NCBI GenBank assembly: GCA_035688135.1
Contig: DASSNG010000057.1
Coordinates: 1-5,319 of the forward strand
Direction: 5' to 3'
DNA length: 5,319 bases
Source: JAIFWC01 sp035688135
GTDB taxonomy: Bacteria > Patescibacteriota > Saccharimonadia > Saccharimonadales > UBA10212
The position numbers were made by a program, and so were the translations under genes. Shown in pieces: positions 1-4,646 of the stretch. The notes beneath the pieces are model-generated. The model had not been told where the DNA came from. It made no database searches and worked only from the letters and a program-made list of their open reading frames with translations. Positions within the stretch are counted from its first letter, which is position 1. The number at the start of each line of letters is the position of its first letter.

Positions 1-1
1 C

Positions 2-316
2 AGGCCGGAACTCGGGCCGATAGTAGCCGCTGAGTTGTTCCAGCCGCCCCCCAAAGTGGATTCGCAGGTAGTAATCCTAAAACAGCGTGCCGAGCCGCTC
101 TTTACGGACTTGGACAGCCGGCTGTTCTTCCGGGTCGTCAAAGCCGGGTTCGCCGGACGGCGCAAAAAACTGCGGGGCAGCCTGTCGGCGGGTTTGCGTA
201 TCGGCAGGGAAGAAGCTGATAAGCTGCTGCAAAAAGCGGGAATCAGCGGCGACCTGCGCGCCCAGAACCTCAGCCTGCAGGATTGGCATGAACTTTACGA
301 AGCCTATAAAACATAA
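2..316 (+). CDS. rsmA: Ribosomal RNA small subunit methyltransferase A (KsgA/RsmA), C-terminal 104 residues, 5' end outside window
   Basis: The enzyme dimethylates two adjacent adenines in the 3'-terminal hairpin (helix 45) of 16S rRNA using S-adenosylmethionine, a late step in 30S subunit maturation. Only the C-terminal part is visible. It opens in frame with PELGPIVAAELFQPPPKVDS; the F-x-P-x-P-K-V-D-S stretch is the family signature just after the catalytic domain. It is followed by FAGRRKKLRGSL, matching the conserved F-x-x-RRK-x-L-x-x-SL of the C-terminal helical domain, and ends with RAQNLSLQDWHELYEAYKT, matching the usual R-x-E-x-LS-x-x-E/D tail. The TTG at 35 is internal, because the frame is open to the left edge and the conserved residues begin before it. 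The SAM-binding and NPPY motifs lie upstream of the window. The stop (TAA) is 40 nt before the next gene, which has its own promoter-like sequence. Confidence 0.95.
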   Translation, partial: RPELGPIVAAELFQPPPKVDSQVVILKQRAEPLFTDLDSRLFFRVVKAGFAGRRKKLRGSLSAGLRIGREEADKLLQKAGISGDLRAQNLSLQDWHELYEAYKT

Positions 317-318
317 GC

Positions 319-346
319 TTTACAAAGCCGGCCAGAAGACTATCAT
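319..346 (+). promoter_or_regulatory. Predicted sigma70-type promoter for the secreted-protein gene
   Basis: TTTACA at 319-324 (5 of 6 matches to the -35 consensus) is separated by 16 nt from TATCAT at 341-346 (5 of 6 matches to the -10 consensus). A transcript would begin near 353-354, only 3-4 nt before the ATG at 357, so the message would be almost leaderless. This agrees with the absence of any Shine-Dalgarno sequence before that ATG. An alternative -10, TAGAAT at 347-352, has no well-placed -35. Confidence 0.55.
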
Positions 347-356
347 TAGAATTACT

Positions 357-1070
357 ATGGAAAGATTAAAACGAAGCATACTTAGCCTGGCCGCGGTGCT
401 GTTATTCAGCGGAGTGGCAATGGCGGCCCCCGCGGCGGCACGGGCTACCACGAACGATACTAATTCAACTAACTCAACAGACTCTACGGACTCAACGGAC
501 TCGACAGGGGCTGCGGATAACAGTACGCAGGATTCAGCCGAAGCCGAAAAGAGCGGTAATGACCTGGCGGAACAATTCCGCATGCAGGCCAAGGAGAAAG
601 TCAGGACGGAGCGCGAACAGGCCCGGGAACAGCACAGCGCCGAAGCCCGCCAGAAGTCCTGCACGGCCCGCAAAAACGCGCTTACCAATCGGATGACGAA
701 TTCCGTGCGCTGGGCCAAACAGCATAAGCAGGTGTTTGATAATATCTATACCCAGGTCCAGAACTTCTATTCCGCCAAGCAGCTTGATGTCACCAACTAC
801 ACTACGCTCAAAGCGGCCGCTGACGTCGCCCAGACGAACGCTGATGCAAGCATCGTCGCCCTTCAGAGTACAGATATAAGCATCGACTGCACCGCTCCCG
901 ATGTAGCCAGCGCTGTCAGCGCTTTCCAGTCAGCCATAGGCAGTACCCGGGATACGCTTAAAGCCTACCGCGCGGCCTTGGTAGACCTCGTAAAGGCGCT
1001 GAAAGGCGCTTCGACCGCCAATAGCACCAGCAATGCCGCCGGTAATACAACTAACACCGCTAATCAATAG
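357..1070 (+). CDS. Secreted helical protein with signal peptide, (N/D)-S-T linker and two cysteines; function unknown
   Basis: A 237-residue exported protein without a recognised enzymatic domain. Residues 1-30 form a signal peptide: basic MERLKR, hydrophobic ILSLAAVLLFSGVAM, and AxA cleavage options after AMA (23) or ARA (30). Residues 31-60 are a low-complexity Thr/Ser/Asn/Asp linker with five N/D-S-T triplets. Residues 62-100 are highly charged and probably a coiled coil. Residues 101-217 form a mostly helical module with cysteines at 102 and 178, which could form a disulfide outside the membrane, and an LKAYRAALVDLVKAL helix near its end. The C-terminal tail (219-237) is again Ser/Thr/Asn-rich. 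From memory, proteins with this Cys-helix-Cys pattern recur in Patescibacteria, but I know no function. The frame stays open upstream to 87 inside rsmA. I chose ATG 357 because the signal peptide begins there and a promoter lies just upstream. The stop is followed at once by the ribosome site of the next gene, suggesting an operon. Confidence 0.85.
   Translation: MERLKRSILSLAAVLLFSGVAMAAPAAARATTNDTNSTNSTDSTDSTDSTGAADNSTQDSAEAEKSGNDLAEQFRMQAKEKVRTEREQAREQHSAEARQKSCTARKNALTNRMTNSVRWAKQHKQVFDNIYTQVQNFYSAKQLDVTNYTTLKAAADVAQTNADASIVALQSTDISIDCTAPDVASAVSAFQSAIGSTRDTLKAYRAALVDLVKALKGASTANSTSNAAGNTTNTANQ
462..506 (+). repeat. Five tandem 9-nt units encoding (N/D)-S-T triplets
   Basis: Five in-frame 9-nt units follow one another: AATTCAACT, AACTCAACA, GACTCTACG, GACTCAACG, GACTCGACA. 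They encode NST, NST, DST, DST, DST at residues 36-50 of the secreted protein, directly after the signal peptide. The third codon positions differ between units, so this is an old or selected repeat rather than a fresh slippage product. It probably acts as a flexible spacer between the membrane or cell wall and the helical domain. Confidence 0.8.
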
Positions 1071-1074
1071 GAGG
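1069..1074 (+). promoter_or_regulatory. Strong Shine-Dalgarno sequence that decides the start of the 89-aa protein
   Basis: AGGAGG at 1069-1074 lies 9 nt before ATG 1084 and overlaps the TAG stop of the preceding gene (1068-1070). It supports ATG 1084 over the in-frame ATG at 1033, which lies inside the upstream gene and has no such sequence. The overlap of stop and ribosome site suggests translational coupling of the two genes. Confidence 0.9.
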
Positions 1075-1083
1075 GCAGAAGAA

Positions 1084-1353
1084 ATGAAAAAGCATCCGCA
1101 AAATGGCATGGCCCACCTTGGCCTGCTGCTGCTGGCAGCTGTAGCCGCCGTTATCGCCTTTGCCGCCTACAAGGTGGAGCAGAATAACAAAAAGGGTACC
1201 GATACCTCATCCGGCACGGCCTCGTCGCAGACAGTGAAGACCATCAAGACGACCGCCGACCTGAACAGCGTTGAAAATACCCTTGACGGCATAAACTTCG
1301 ATAACAACCTGAACCCCGCCGACTACAACCAGGACGTCCAAAGCCTACTCTGA
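1084..1353 (+). CDS. Small single-helix membrane protein, pilin-like N-terminus; function unknown
   Basis: An 89-residue protein. The N-terminus MKKHPQNG is short and basic and ends in Gly. It is followed by the hydrophobic helix MAHLGLLLLAAVAAVIAF and then a polar extracytoplasmic tail rich in Thr, Ser and Asn. The basic leader ending in Gly before a helix resembles a type IV prepilin processing site, but the usual Glu at mature position +5 is absent (Gly is there if cleavage follows Gly8). It could equally be an uncleaved N-in membrane anchor. The tail has a polar linker (residues 36-50) and an acidic end with Asn/Asp-rich NLNPADYNQDVQSLL. It has no cysteine. It follows the secreted-protein gene by 13 nt with a strong Shine-Dalgarno sequence, so the two are probably co-expressed and may act together at the cell surface. 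No terminator of usual strength follows. Confidence 0.8.
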   Translation: MKKHPQNGMAHLGLLLLAAVAAVIAFAAYKVEQNNKKGTDTSSGTASSQTVKTIKTTADLNSVENTLDGINFDNNLNPADYNQDVQSLL

Positions 1354-1367
1354 TCCCCTGCTCTGCT

Positions 1368-1391
1368 AAATACTTGACTTGTTAAGTATTT
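1368..1391. promoter_or_regulatory. Inverted repeat overlapping the -35 region; probable MarR operator
   Basis: Perfect 8-bp arms AAATACTT and AAGTATTT flank an 8-nt spacer, GACTTGTT. The -35 hexamer of the following gene lies within it, so a dimeric winged-helix regulator bound here would block RNA polymerase. Size and AT-richness suit a MarR-family site, and autoregulation is usual in that family. The right arm runs into a T-tract (1389-1393), so a weak terminator for the upstream pair of genes is an alternative or additional role. Confidence 0.6.
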
Positions 1392-1403
1392 TTCCAATAT
1401 GCT
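1374..1403 (+). promoter_or_regulatory. Predicted sigma70-type promoter of the MarR-family gene
   Basis: TTGACT (1374-1379, 5 of 6 consensus matches) is followed after 18 nt by TATGCT (1398-1403, 4 of 6 matches). A transcript would start near 1410, leaving a short leader that carries AAGGA (1416-1420), 8 nt before ATG 1429. The -35 element lies inside the inverted repeat described above. Confidence 0.6.
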
Positions 1404-1428
1404 GGATGTGTAATTAAGGATAACCATC

Positions 1429-1833
1429 ATGGCTAAGAATAAGTTCCCTCCCCTGCTCCACTTGTCGTACGTATTACAACATTCAGCTGAAGAAATGCTG
1501 GAAGCCGAGGCGGGAATAGGCCTTTCGGCCGCCCGGATAATGAGCGTTCTTGACCTCCACGCTGTCGCATCGCAGCGGCTGGTAGCGCTGGAGCTGCGGC
1601 AGACAGAGGCTAATGTAAGCCGGCAGCTGCAGTCAATGAAGAAGCAGGGGCTGGTCAGCATCGTCCGGAATAAAAAGGACAGCCGCCAGCGGGACGTCAC
1701 TCTCACGGCTAAAGGCGCCAAGAAGTACCAGGAAGCCGGCAAAATACTGAAGAAACAGCAAAAACAGTTCCTAAAGATATTGAATGCCGGCGAAACGGCA
1801 GCTATAGAGATTGCCGCCCAAAAACTTTCTTAA
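1429..1833 (+). CDS. MarR-family winged-helix transcriptional regulator
   Basis: A 134-residue DNA-binding protein, slightly shorter than the usual 140-150 residues. Helices at 8-30 and about 104-134 should form the dimer interface. The helix-turn-helix lies at about 48-73, with the recognition helix TEANVSRQLQSMKKQGLV matching the family pattern in which S/T-x-x-x-L precedes 'xxxGLV'. The wing carries RNKKDSRQRDVTLTAKG (80-96), matching the hallmark 'D-x-R-x-x-x-V-x-L-T-x-x-G'. No cysteine is present, so cysteine-oxidation sensing as in OhrR is unlikely. It has its own promoter, an overlapping inverted repeat and an AAGGA ribosome site, which points to autorepression. The neighbours do not disclose its ligand or other targets: the adjacent secreted genes are upstream, and the HAD gene converges on it with a 44-nt gap. 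Confidence 0.9.
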   Translation: MAKNKFPPLLHLSYVLQHSAEEMLEAEAGIGLSAARIMSVLDLHAVASQRLVALELRQTEANVSRQLQSMKKQGLVSIVRNKKDSRQRDVTLTAKGAKKYQEAGKILKKQQKQFLKILNAGETAAIEIAAQKLS

Positions 1834-1877
1834 GTTTCTTGTCTCGGCTGATATTAAGATAGCTCAACTAAGCAGCC

Positions 1878-2411
1878 TTAAGCGGCCCGCCGGACGGCTC
1901 GGTCAGCATTGACCCAGACTTTTTCTATGCGGCGCAGAGTCGGGACGAATCTGGTGTCGCCTTCGCCGGCTTTTTCGCATAATGCTATAGCGCGAGCCCT
2001 GAGCTTGAGCCCGAATCTCACGTCCGTGTAGCGCCTGTCGCCTACGATCCCCAGTTCCTCGGGAGCTATCCCAAGCTGTTCGGCTGCCGCCAGCCCCATC
2101 TGGGGGTGAGGTTTTCTTCTGTAAGCAGCCTGGGAAAGAGCCAGCACTCCTATGCCCAGCCGGTCTTCAAGTATTCCCGCCACAGCCTCGACAGCCGCCG
2201 GATCATGGTTATTCGAACTTATGCCGATATGCGTGAAAAGCTTATGCAGCTCCTTGCCCCGCAGACGGTCGATGACATCTTCTACCAGGGTTAACTGGTT
2301 GGCGTGAGTCAGTGTGCCGTCCTTGTCGAATAGAACAGCCTTTACGCCCCGCAGGGCCCATTCGTCATATGGCACTTCCCCGGCGTCCCTTACAAGTTCA
2401 TATTTAGGCAT
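1878..2411 (-). CDS. HAD-superfamily phosphatase of YqeG/Gep4 type, possible phosphatidylglycerophosphatase
   Basis: A 177-residue phosphatase without a large cap domain. HAD motif I is DKDGTLT (nucleophile Asp29, acid/base Asp31). Motif II is the Ser in GISSNN (65-66). Motif III is Lys100 in RRKPHPQ. Motif IV is GDRRYTD (Asp125, Asp130), matching the GD-x-x-x-TD pattern of the class IIIA group. Size and motif spacing fit bacterial YqeG and mitochondrial Gep4; the latter, which has DKDN at motif I, removes phosphate from phosphatidylglycerophosphate. That would place it in membrane lipid synthesis in the cytoplasm, but the substrate is an inference and another small phosphate ester is possible. 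The start at 2411 has no Shine-Dalgarno sequence and an AT-rich -10-like element only 9 nt upstream. It converges on the MarR gene and diverges from the VOC gene. Confidence 0.8.
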   Translation of the reverse strand: MPKYELVRDAGEVPYDEWALRGVKAVLFDKDGTLTHANQLTLVEDVIDRLRGKELHKLFTHIGISSNNHDPAAVEAVAGILEDRLGIGVLALSQAAYRRKPHPQMGLAAAEQLGIAPEELGIVGDRRYTDVRFGLKLRARAIALCEKAGEGDTRFVPTLRRIEKVWVNADRAVRRAA

Positions 2412-2420
2412 TCTTAAAAA

Positions 2421-2426
2421 ATTTTA
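2421..2426 (-). promoter_or_regulatory. Possible -10 element of the HAD phosphatase gene
   Basis: Read on the minus strand this is TAAAAT (5 of 6 consensus matches), ending 9 nt before the ATG. Transcription would begin within a few nt of the start codon, in line with the missing Shine-Dalgarno sequence. I find no convincing -35 at 16-18 nt, so the call is tentative. Confidence 0.35.
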
Positions 2427-2435
2427 CACATTTCT

Positions 2436-2453
2436 AACAAAAAAGCACCAGCC
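2436..2453. repeat. 18-nt exact direct repeat, copy 1
   Basis: AACAAAAAAGCACCAGCC occurs here and, identically and in the same orientation, at 4125-4142. In the second copy it is the T-tract side of the tmRNA terminator hairpin. Here the complementary arm is missing and no strong hairpin can be drawn. Both copies lie 25-40 nt upstream of a minus-strand gene that lacks a Shine-Dalgarno sequence. Confidence 0.7.
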
Positions 2454-2461
2454 CGGCAGGG

Positions 2462-2484
2462 TATAATCGGATATAAGAGGAGGA
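2462..2484 (+). promoter_or_regulatory. -10 element and strong Shine-Dalgarno sequence of the VOC gene
   Basis: TATAAT at 2462-2467 is a perfect -10 hexamer. The region at -35 is an A-tract (2439-2444) rather than a TTGACA-like sequence. Transcription would begin near 2474. GAGGAGGA at 2477-2484 is an excellent ribosome site with 3 nt between it and ATG 2488, or about 5-6 nt when measured from the GGAG core. The predicted leader is only about 14 nt. Confidence 0.6.
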
Positions 2485-2487
2485 TTT

Positions 2488-2892
2488 ATGGATGATATTG
2501 TTTTAGAGCCCTACATATTCTTCAAAGGCAATTGCAGAGAGGCTATGGAGTTCTATAAAAGCGTGTTTGGCGGAGAGCTGCGAGTTACGACCTACAAGGA
2601 CGCGGGCGTAAGCGCGAATGGCACCAACCCGGACTGGCTGATGCACGCTTCGCTGGAAGGCGGAGCCGTCAAACTCATGGGCAGTGACACAGCCCAGGCC
2701 AGCCCGCGGGCCATGAAAGTCACTTTGTCACTGGGCGGCAAGGATGAGACCCGGATGCGCCGGATATTTGATGCGTTAAGCGCCGACGGTGATGTGATTT
2801 CGCCTCTAAAAAAAGAGGCCTGGGGCGACTTGTTCGGTTCATTTACCGACAAGTACGGAGTCGAGTGGATGATGAATATCGGTTCCAGCTAA
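2488..2892 (+). CDS. PhnB-like VOC (glyoxalase/bleomycin-resistance fold) protein
   Basis: A 134-residue protein of the PhnB/YjdN branch of the vicinal-oxygen-chelate superfamily. Diagnostic parts are the N-terminal EPYIFFKGNCREAMEFYKSV followed by FGGEL (7-31), the middle LMHASLEGGAVKLMGSD (51-67), and the C-terminal WGDLFGSFTDKYGVEWMMNI (112-131). These give two beta-alpha-beta-beta-beta halves in one chain, normally acting as a dimer in the cytoplasm. Members are often labelled '3-demethylubiquinone methyltransferase', a label unsupported by any SAM-binding motif here. The actual substrate of this branch is poorly known, and metal ligands cannot be assigned with certainty from sequence alone. 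The gene stands alone with its own -10 and strong ribosome site, and its stop overlaps the stop of the convergent hydrolase gene. Confidence 0.9.
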   Translation: MDDIVLEPYIFFKGNCREAMEFYKSVFGGELRVTTYKDAGVSANGTNPDWLMHASLEGGAVKLMGSDTAQASPRAMKVTLSLGGKDETRMRRIFDALSADGDVISPLKKEAWGDLFGSFTDKYGVEWMMNIGSS

Positions 2893-4088
2893 CCCGCTTT
2901 TAAAAGTGCGCAGGGGGATATTTTCTGAGCCGCCAGCTTATGCTGGGCAGCCTGCGCTAGGCGCTGTCTTGGGACTTTACCATCAGATACGGCGGCCTCT
3001 AATGAGAGGACGGATTGTTTGATCAGAGCGGTGTTTTCCTGAACGGTTATCTTGTCGACGTGCGGGTCCACGACTATGGCTACATCGCCGCCGGCGGCTA
3101 TAGCCTGTACCACCGCGCCTGATACGGATATCTGGCCGTTGACCGCTTGGGCCGCCAGTGAATCGGTGATGATAAGGCTATCTTTTAAGCCCAGGGTATC
3201 TCTTAGATATTTATAAACTACGGGGCTTAGGCTAGCTGGCCCATCCGACCAGCCGGGGACGCTCTGGTTGCCTACCATTATGGCCGTGCCGCTGGCCGGG
3301 AGGTTCCGGTAGGGAATGAAGTCACGCTCTTTTAACTGGCTGAGCGGAGGCGTGGTAGCCGGCTGAAAATCAGTATTGCCGCTTGCCGAGCCCATACCCG
3401 GGAAGTGTTTTAAGGTGGGTAGCAAGCCGCCAGCCTGCCAGCCGCGCACATAGGCCAGGTCATAATTACTTACCACCTGGGGGTCGCTGGAAAAAATCCG
3501 GTCGCCAAGCGGGCTGTCGCCGTTTTCGGGCGCCACGTCCGCCAGGGGACCCAGTACCATATCCACACCGACAGCTTTCAGCTTCTTGGCATGGGCGGCA
3601 ATGACGGCTTGGGCCTGTGAAGCGGTGTGCAGACCGGCCATATCGGCTGGCGCCGGCAGCAAGCCGAGAGATTTAAAGCGCTGGACCTGCCCGCCTTCTT
3701 CGTCAGTTGAAATCAGCAGCGGTATATTTTTGCTGCCGCCTGTAGTTTTGAAAATGTTTATGCTGTCATCTGCCGGATTATCCGGAGAAGTCATTATAAC
3801 GGCCCCGCCTACGTGATATCGCTTGAAAACCGCCGCCTGCTCGGACATGGATTTCGCCGTTAACCCAACCATCAGGACCTGCCCGGCCTGTTCGGCCAAC
3901 GGCAGTCTTGCGGCGCACTGCAGTGCCGTCAATGAATTTTGTCCGGGTGCAGTATGAACGGCCTTGTCAGCCGGCGCTCCTGGCTCCGAGAACTTCCAAA
4001 ATATCCCGCTGACCGCAGCCGCGGCTATTACCGCGGAAATGGCTATCCGGCGCCATAAATAACCGGAACGTTTCTTCCTGACGGCCAT
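2889..4088 (-). CDS. Membrane-anchored or secreted glycoside hydrolase family 3 protein, NagZ-like (beta-N-acetylhexosaminidase type)
   Basis: A 399-residue protein with a GH3 N-terminal (TIM-barrel) domain. Residues 3-14 are basic and 15-32 form one hydrophobic helix, so it is exported as a membrane anchor or by signal peptide. The catalytic domain spans about 52-395. Recognisable parts are STDEEGGQVQRF (127-138, NagZ 'D-x-EGG-x-V-x-R'), MVLGPLADVAPENG (177-190), GDRIFSSDP (195-203), LKHFPGMGSASGNTDF (226-241) and IITDSLAA (306-313), where Asp309 is the expected nucleophile. The usual KHFPGHG-x(4)-DSH acid/base motif is changed: the DSH position reads NTD (238-240). The only cysteines, 58 and 393, bracket the catalytic domain and could form a disulfide. 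It would hydrolyse N-acetylhexosamine-containing glycans such as peptidoglycan, its own or a neighbour's; the substrate is inferred. The start has no Shine-Dalgarno sequence. The gene lies downstream of the tmRNA terminator. Confidence 0.88.
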   Translation of the reverse strand: MAVRKKRSGYLWRRIAISAVIAAAAVSGIFWKFSEPGAPADKAVHTAPGQNSLTALQCAARLPLAEQAGQVLMVGLTAKSMSEQAAVFKRYHVGGAVIMTSPDNPADDSINIFKTTGGSKNIPLLISTDEEGGQVQRFKSLGLLPAPADMAGLHTASQAQAVIAAHAKKLKAVGVDMVLGPLADVAPENGDSPLGDRIFSSDPQVVSNYDLAYVRGWQAGGLLPTLKHFPGMGSASGNTDFQPATTPPLSQLKERDFIPYRNLPASGTAIMVGNQSVPGWSDGPASLSPVVYKYLRDTLGLKDSLIITDSLAAQAVNGQISVSGAVVQAIAAGGDVAIVVDPHVDKITVQENTALIKQSVLSLEAAVSDGKVPRQRLAQAAQHKLAAQKISPCALLKAG

Positions 4089-4124
4089 GATGATTTAAGT
4101 ATGCGCCTATAATTTTTCGGGACA

Positions 4125-4142
4125 AACAAAAAAGCACCAGCC
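4125..4142. repeat. 18-nt exact direct repeat, copy 2 (inside the tmRNA terminator)
   Basis: Identical to 2436-2453. This copy supplies the T-tract and one arm of the hairpin ending the tmRNA transcript, and it lies 37 nt upstream of the glycoside hydrolase start codon. Confidence 0.7.
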
Positions 4143-4154
4143 ATTAGCTGGTGC
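4128..4154 (-). terminator. Rho-independent terminator of tmRNA
   Basis: On the minus strand a perfect 8-bp stem, GCACCAGC / GCTGGTGC, closes a 5-nt loop (TAATG) and is followed by six T's. It begins only 5 nt after the encoded CCA of the tmRNA. The opposite strand has A's before and GCTTTT after the same hairpin, so weak termination in the plus direction is also possible. Confidence 0.92.
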
Positions 4155-4225
4155 GCTTTTGGTGGAGTCGCCGGAAATCGCATCCGGGTCCGATTGATGA
4201 CGAGCTTGATGACTACAGGTTTAGG

Positions 4226-4273
4226 CCGTTTAATAACTTGATTAAGCGCTGAAAACGGTCAAAAAACGCTTAA
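4226..4273 (-). other. H-type pseudoknot in the 3' part of the tmRNA (PK4 position)
   Basis: Two crossing stems can be drawn on the minus strand. TTAAGCG (4273-4267) pairs with CGCTTAA (4248-4242), 7 bp. CCGTTT (4258-4253) lies in between and pairs with AAACGG (4231-4226), 6 bp. The order 5'-stem1, 5'-stem2, 3'-stem1, 3'-stem2 is the classic H-type arrangement, and the position just before helix 2 is where the last tmRNA pseudoknot is expected. Confidence 0.8.
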
Positions 4274-4391
4274 CGCAATCCAGGATGTCTTAGCTGAAGC
4301 TCAGCGGATTACTGAGGTTCCAGAGCGTCCAGATGATATGACACCGGTTGGCTTCTATCTGGCGTCAAAGAACCGATGCGCGCGCTTTAAA

Positions 4392-4469
4392 TTAAGCGGC
4401 GATTGCTACAGGGGATAGCTTGGGCATGGAAAACATGCTGGCTACCTTAGCAGCGAAATTCTTAACGGC
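4392..4469 (-). other. tmRNA tag-peptide reading frame
   Basis: Reading back from the TAA (4394-4392) gives an open frame whose last residues are KLSPVAIAA, matching the small hydrophobic 'A-L/x-A-A' ends of known tags that ClpXP-type proteases recognise. If GCC at 4469 is the resume codon (A's at -2 to -4, including the conserved A at -4), the tag is 25 residues beginning AVKNFAAK. In-frame GCT at 4478 is an alternative with the same A at -4 and gives 28 residues. Tags are commonly about 10-15 residues, though longer ones are known, for example in mycoplasmas. The exact resume position is uncertain. Confidence 0.75.
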
Positions 4470-4617
4470 ATTTATAGCCTTTGCACCGGATAACGTTCAG
4501 TGCGGACCGACCTGCCATGCAAACTTGTCAAAGTTCAACCGTCGAGCATAATTTCGACCCCCGACAGGACTTTCTAAGAAGTCTTTTCGGCGGCGGATAT
4601 TAGCCGTCAGTAAGTAA

Positions 4618-4646
4618 ATTATAACAAAAAACACTAAAATAAGCAA
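4618..4646 (-). promoter_or_regulatory. Predicted sigma70-type promoter of tmRNA
   Basis: On the minus strand TTGCTT (4646-4641) is followed after exactly 17 nt by the perfect -10 TATAAT (4623-4618). Transcription would begin near 4611, giving a leader of about 50 nt that RNase P would remove at 4561. The leader contains a small hairpin (GACTT/AAGTC at about 4568-4583). The promoter lies inside the preceding terminator: its spacer includes the T-tract. Confidence 0.7.

Larger units (their letters stand above)
4160..4561 (-). ncRNA. ssrA: Transfer-messenger RNA (tmRNA, ssrA)
   Basis: This RNA acts with SmpB: it enters stalled ribosomes as an alanyl-tRNA mimic and then serves as a template that adds a degradation tag and supplies a stop codon. 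About 402 nt, a normal length. The 5' GGGGTCG pairs fully (one G·U) with CGACTCC before the encoded ACCA, forming the 7-bp acceptor stem. GCTCGACGG near the 5' end matches the conserved TTCGACGG segment, and GCATGGC follows it as in other tmRNAs. Near the 3' end, TCGGAC precedes the T-arm CCGGA/TCCGG with a 7-nt loop. GGTTGA and TCAATC can form the start of helix 2. A tag frame ends VAIAA-stop, and a pseudoknot can be drawn just before the tRNA-like part. An extra G precedes the predicted 5' end. A promoter and a terminator flank it. Confidence 0.95.

Noticed and set aside
87..356. Upstream extension of the secreted-protein frame by 90 codons into rsmA
   Set aside because: It overlaps the conserved C-terminus of RsmA in another frame, while a clear signal peptide begins at ATG 357 with a promoter just before it.
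320..718. Minus-strand open frame opposite the secreted-protein gene
   Set aside because: It is the antisense of a low-complexity Ser/Thr/Asp and charged region, with no domain pattern and no ribosome site; a shadow frame.
1834..1877. Search for a bidirectional terminator between the convergent marR and HAD genes
   Set aside because: No stem of useful length with a flanking T-tract could be drawn in the 44-nt gap.
2488..2892. Reading the VOC protein as a ubiquinone-pathway methyltransferase
   Set aside because: The sequence has the PhnB/glyoxalase-fold pattern and no SAM-binding motif; the methyltransferase label is a known naming carry-over.
4108..4113. Plus-strand TATAAT that could drive antisense transcription into ssrA
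   Set aside because: No -35-like partner, and the tmRNA terminator hairpin lies directly downstream; probably chance in an AT-rich gap.
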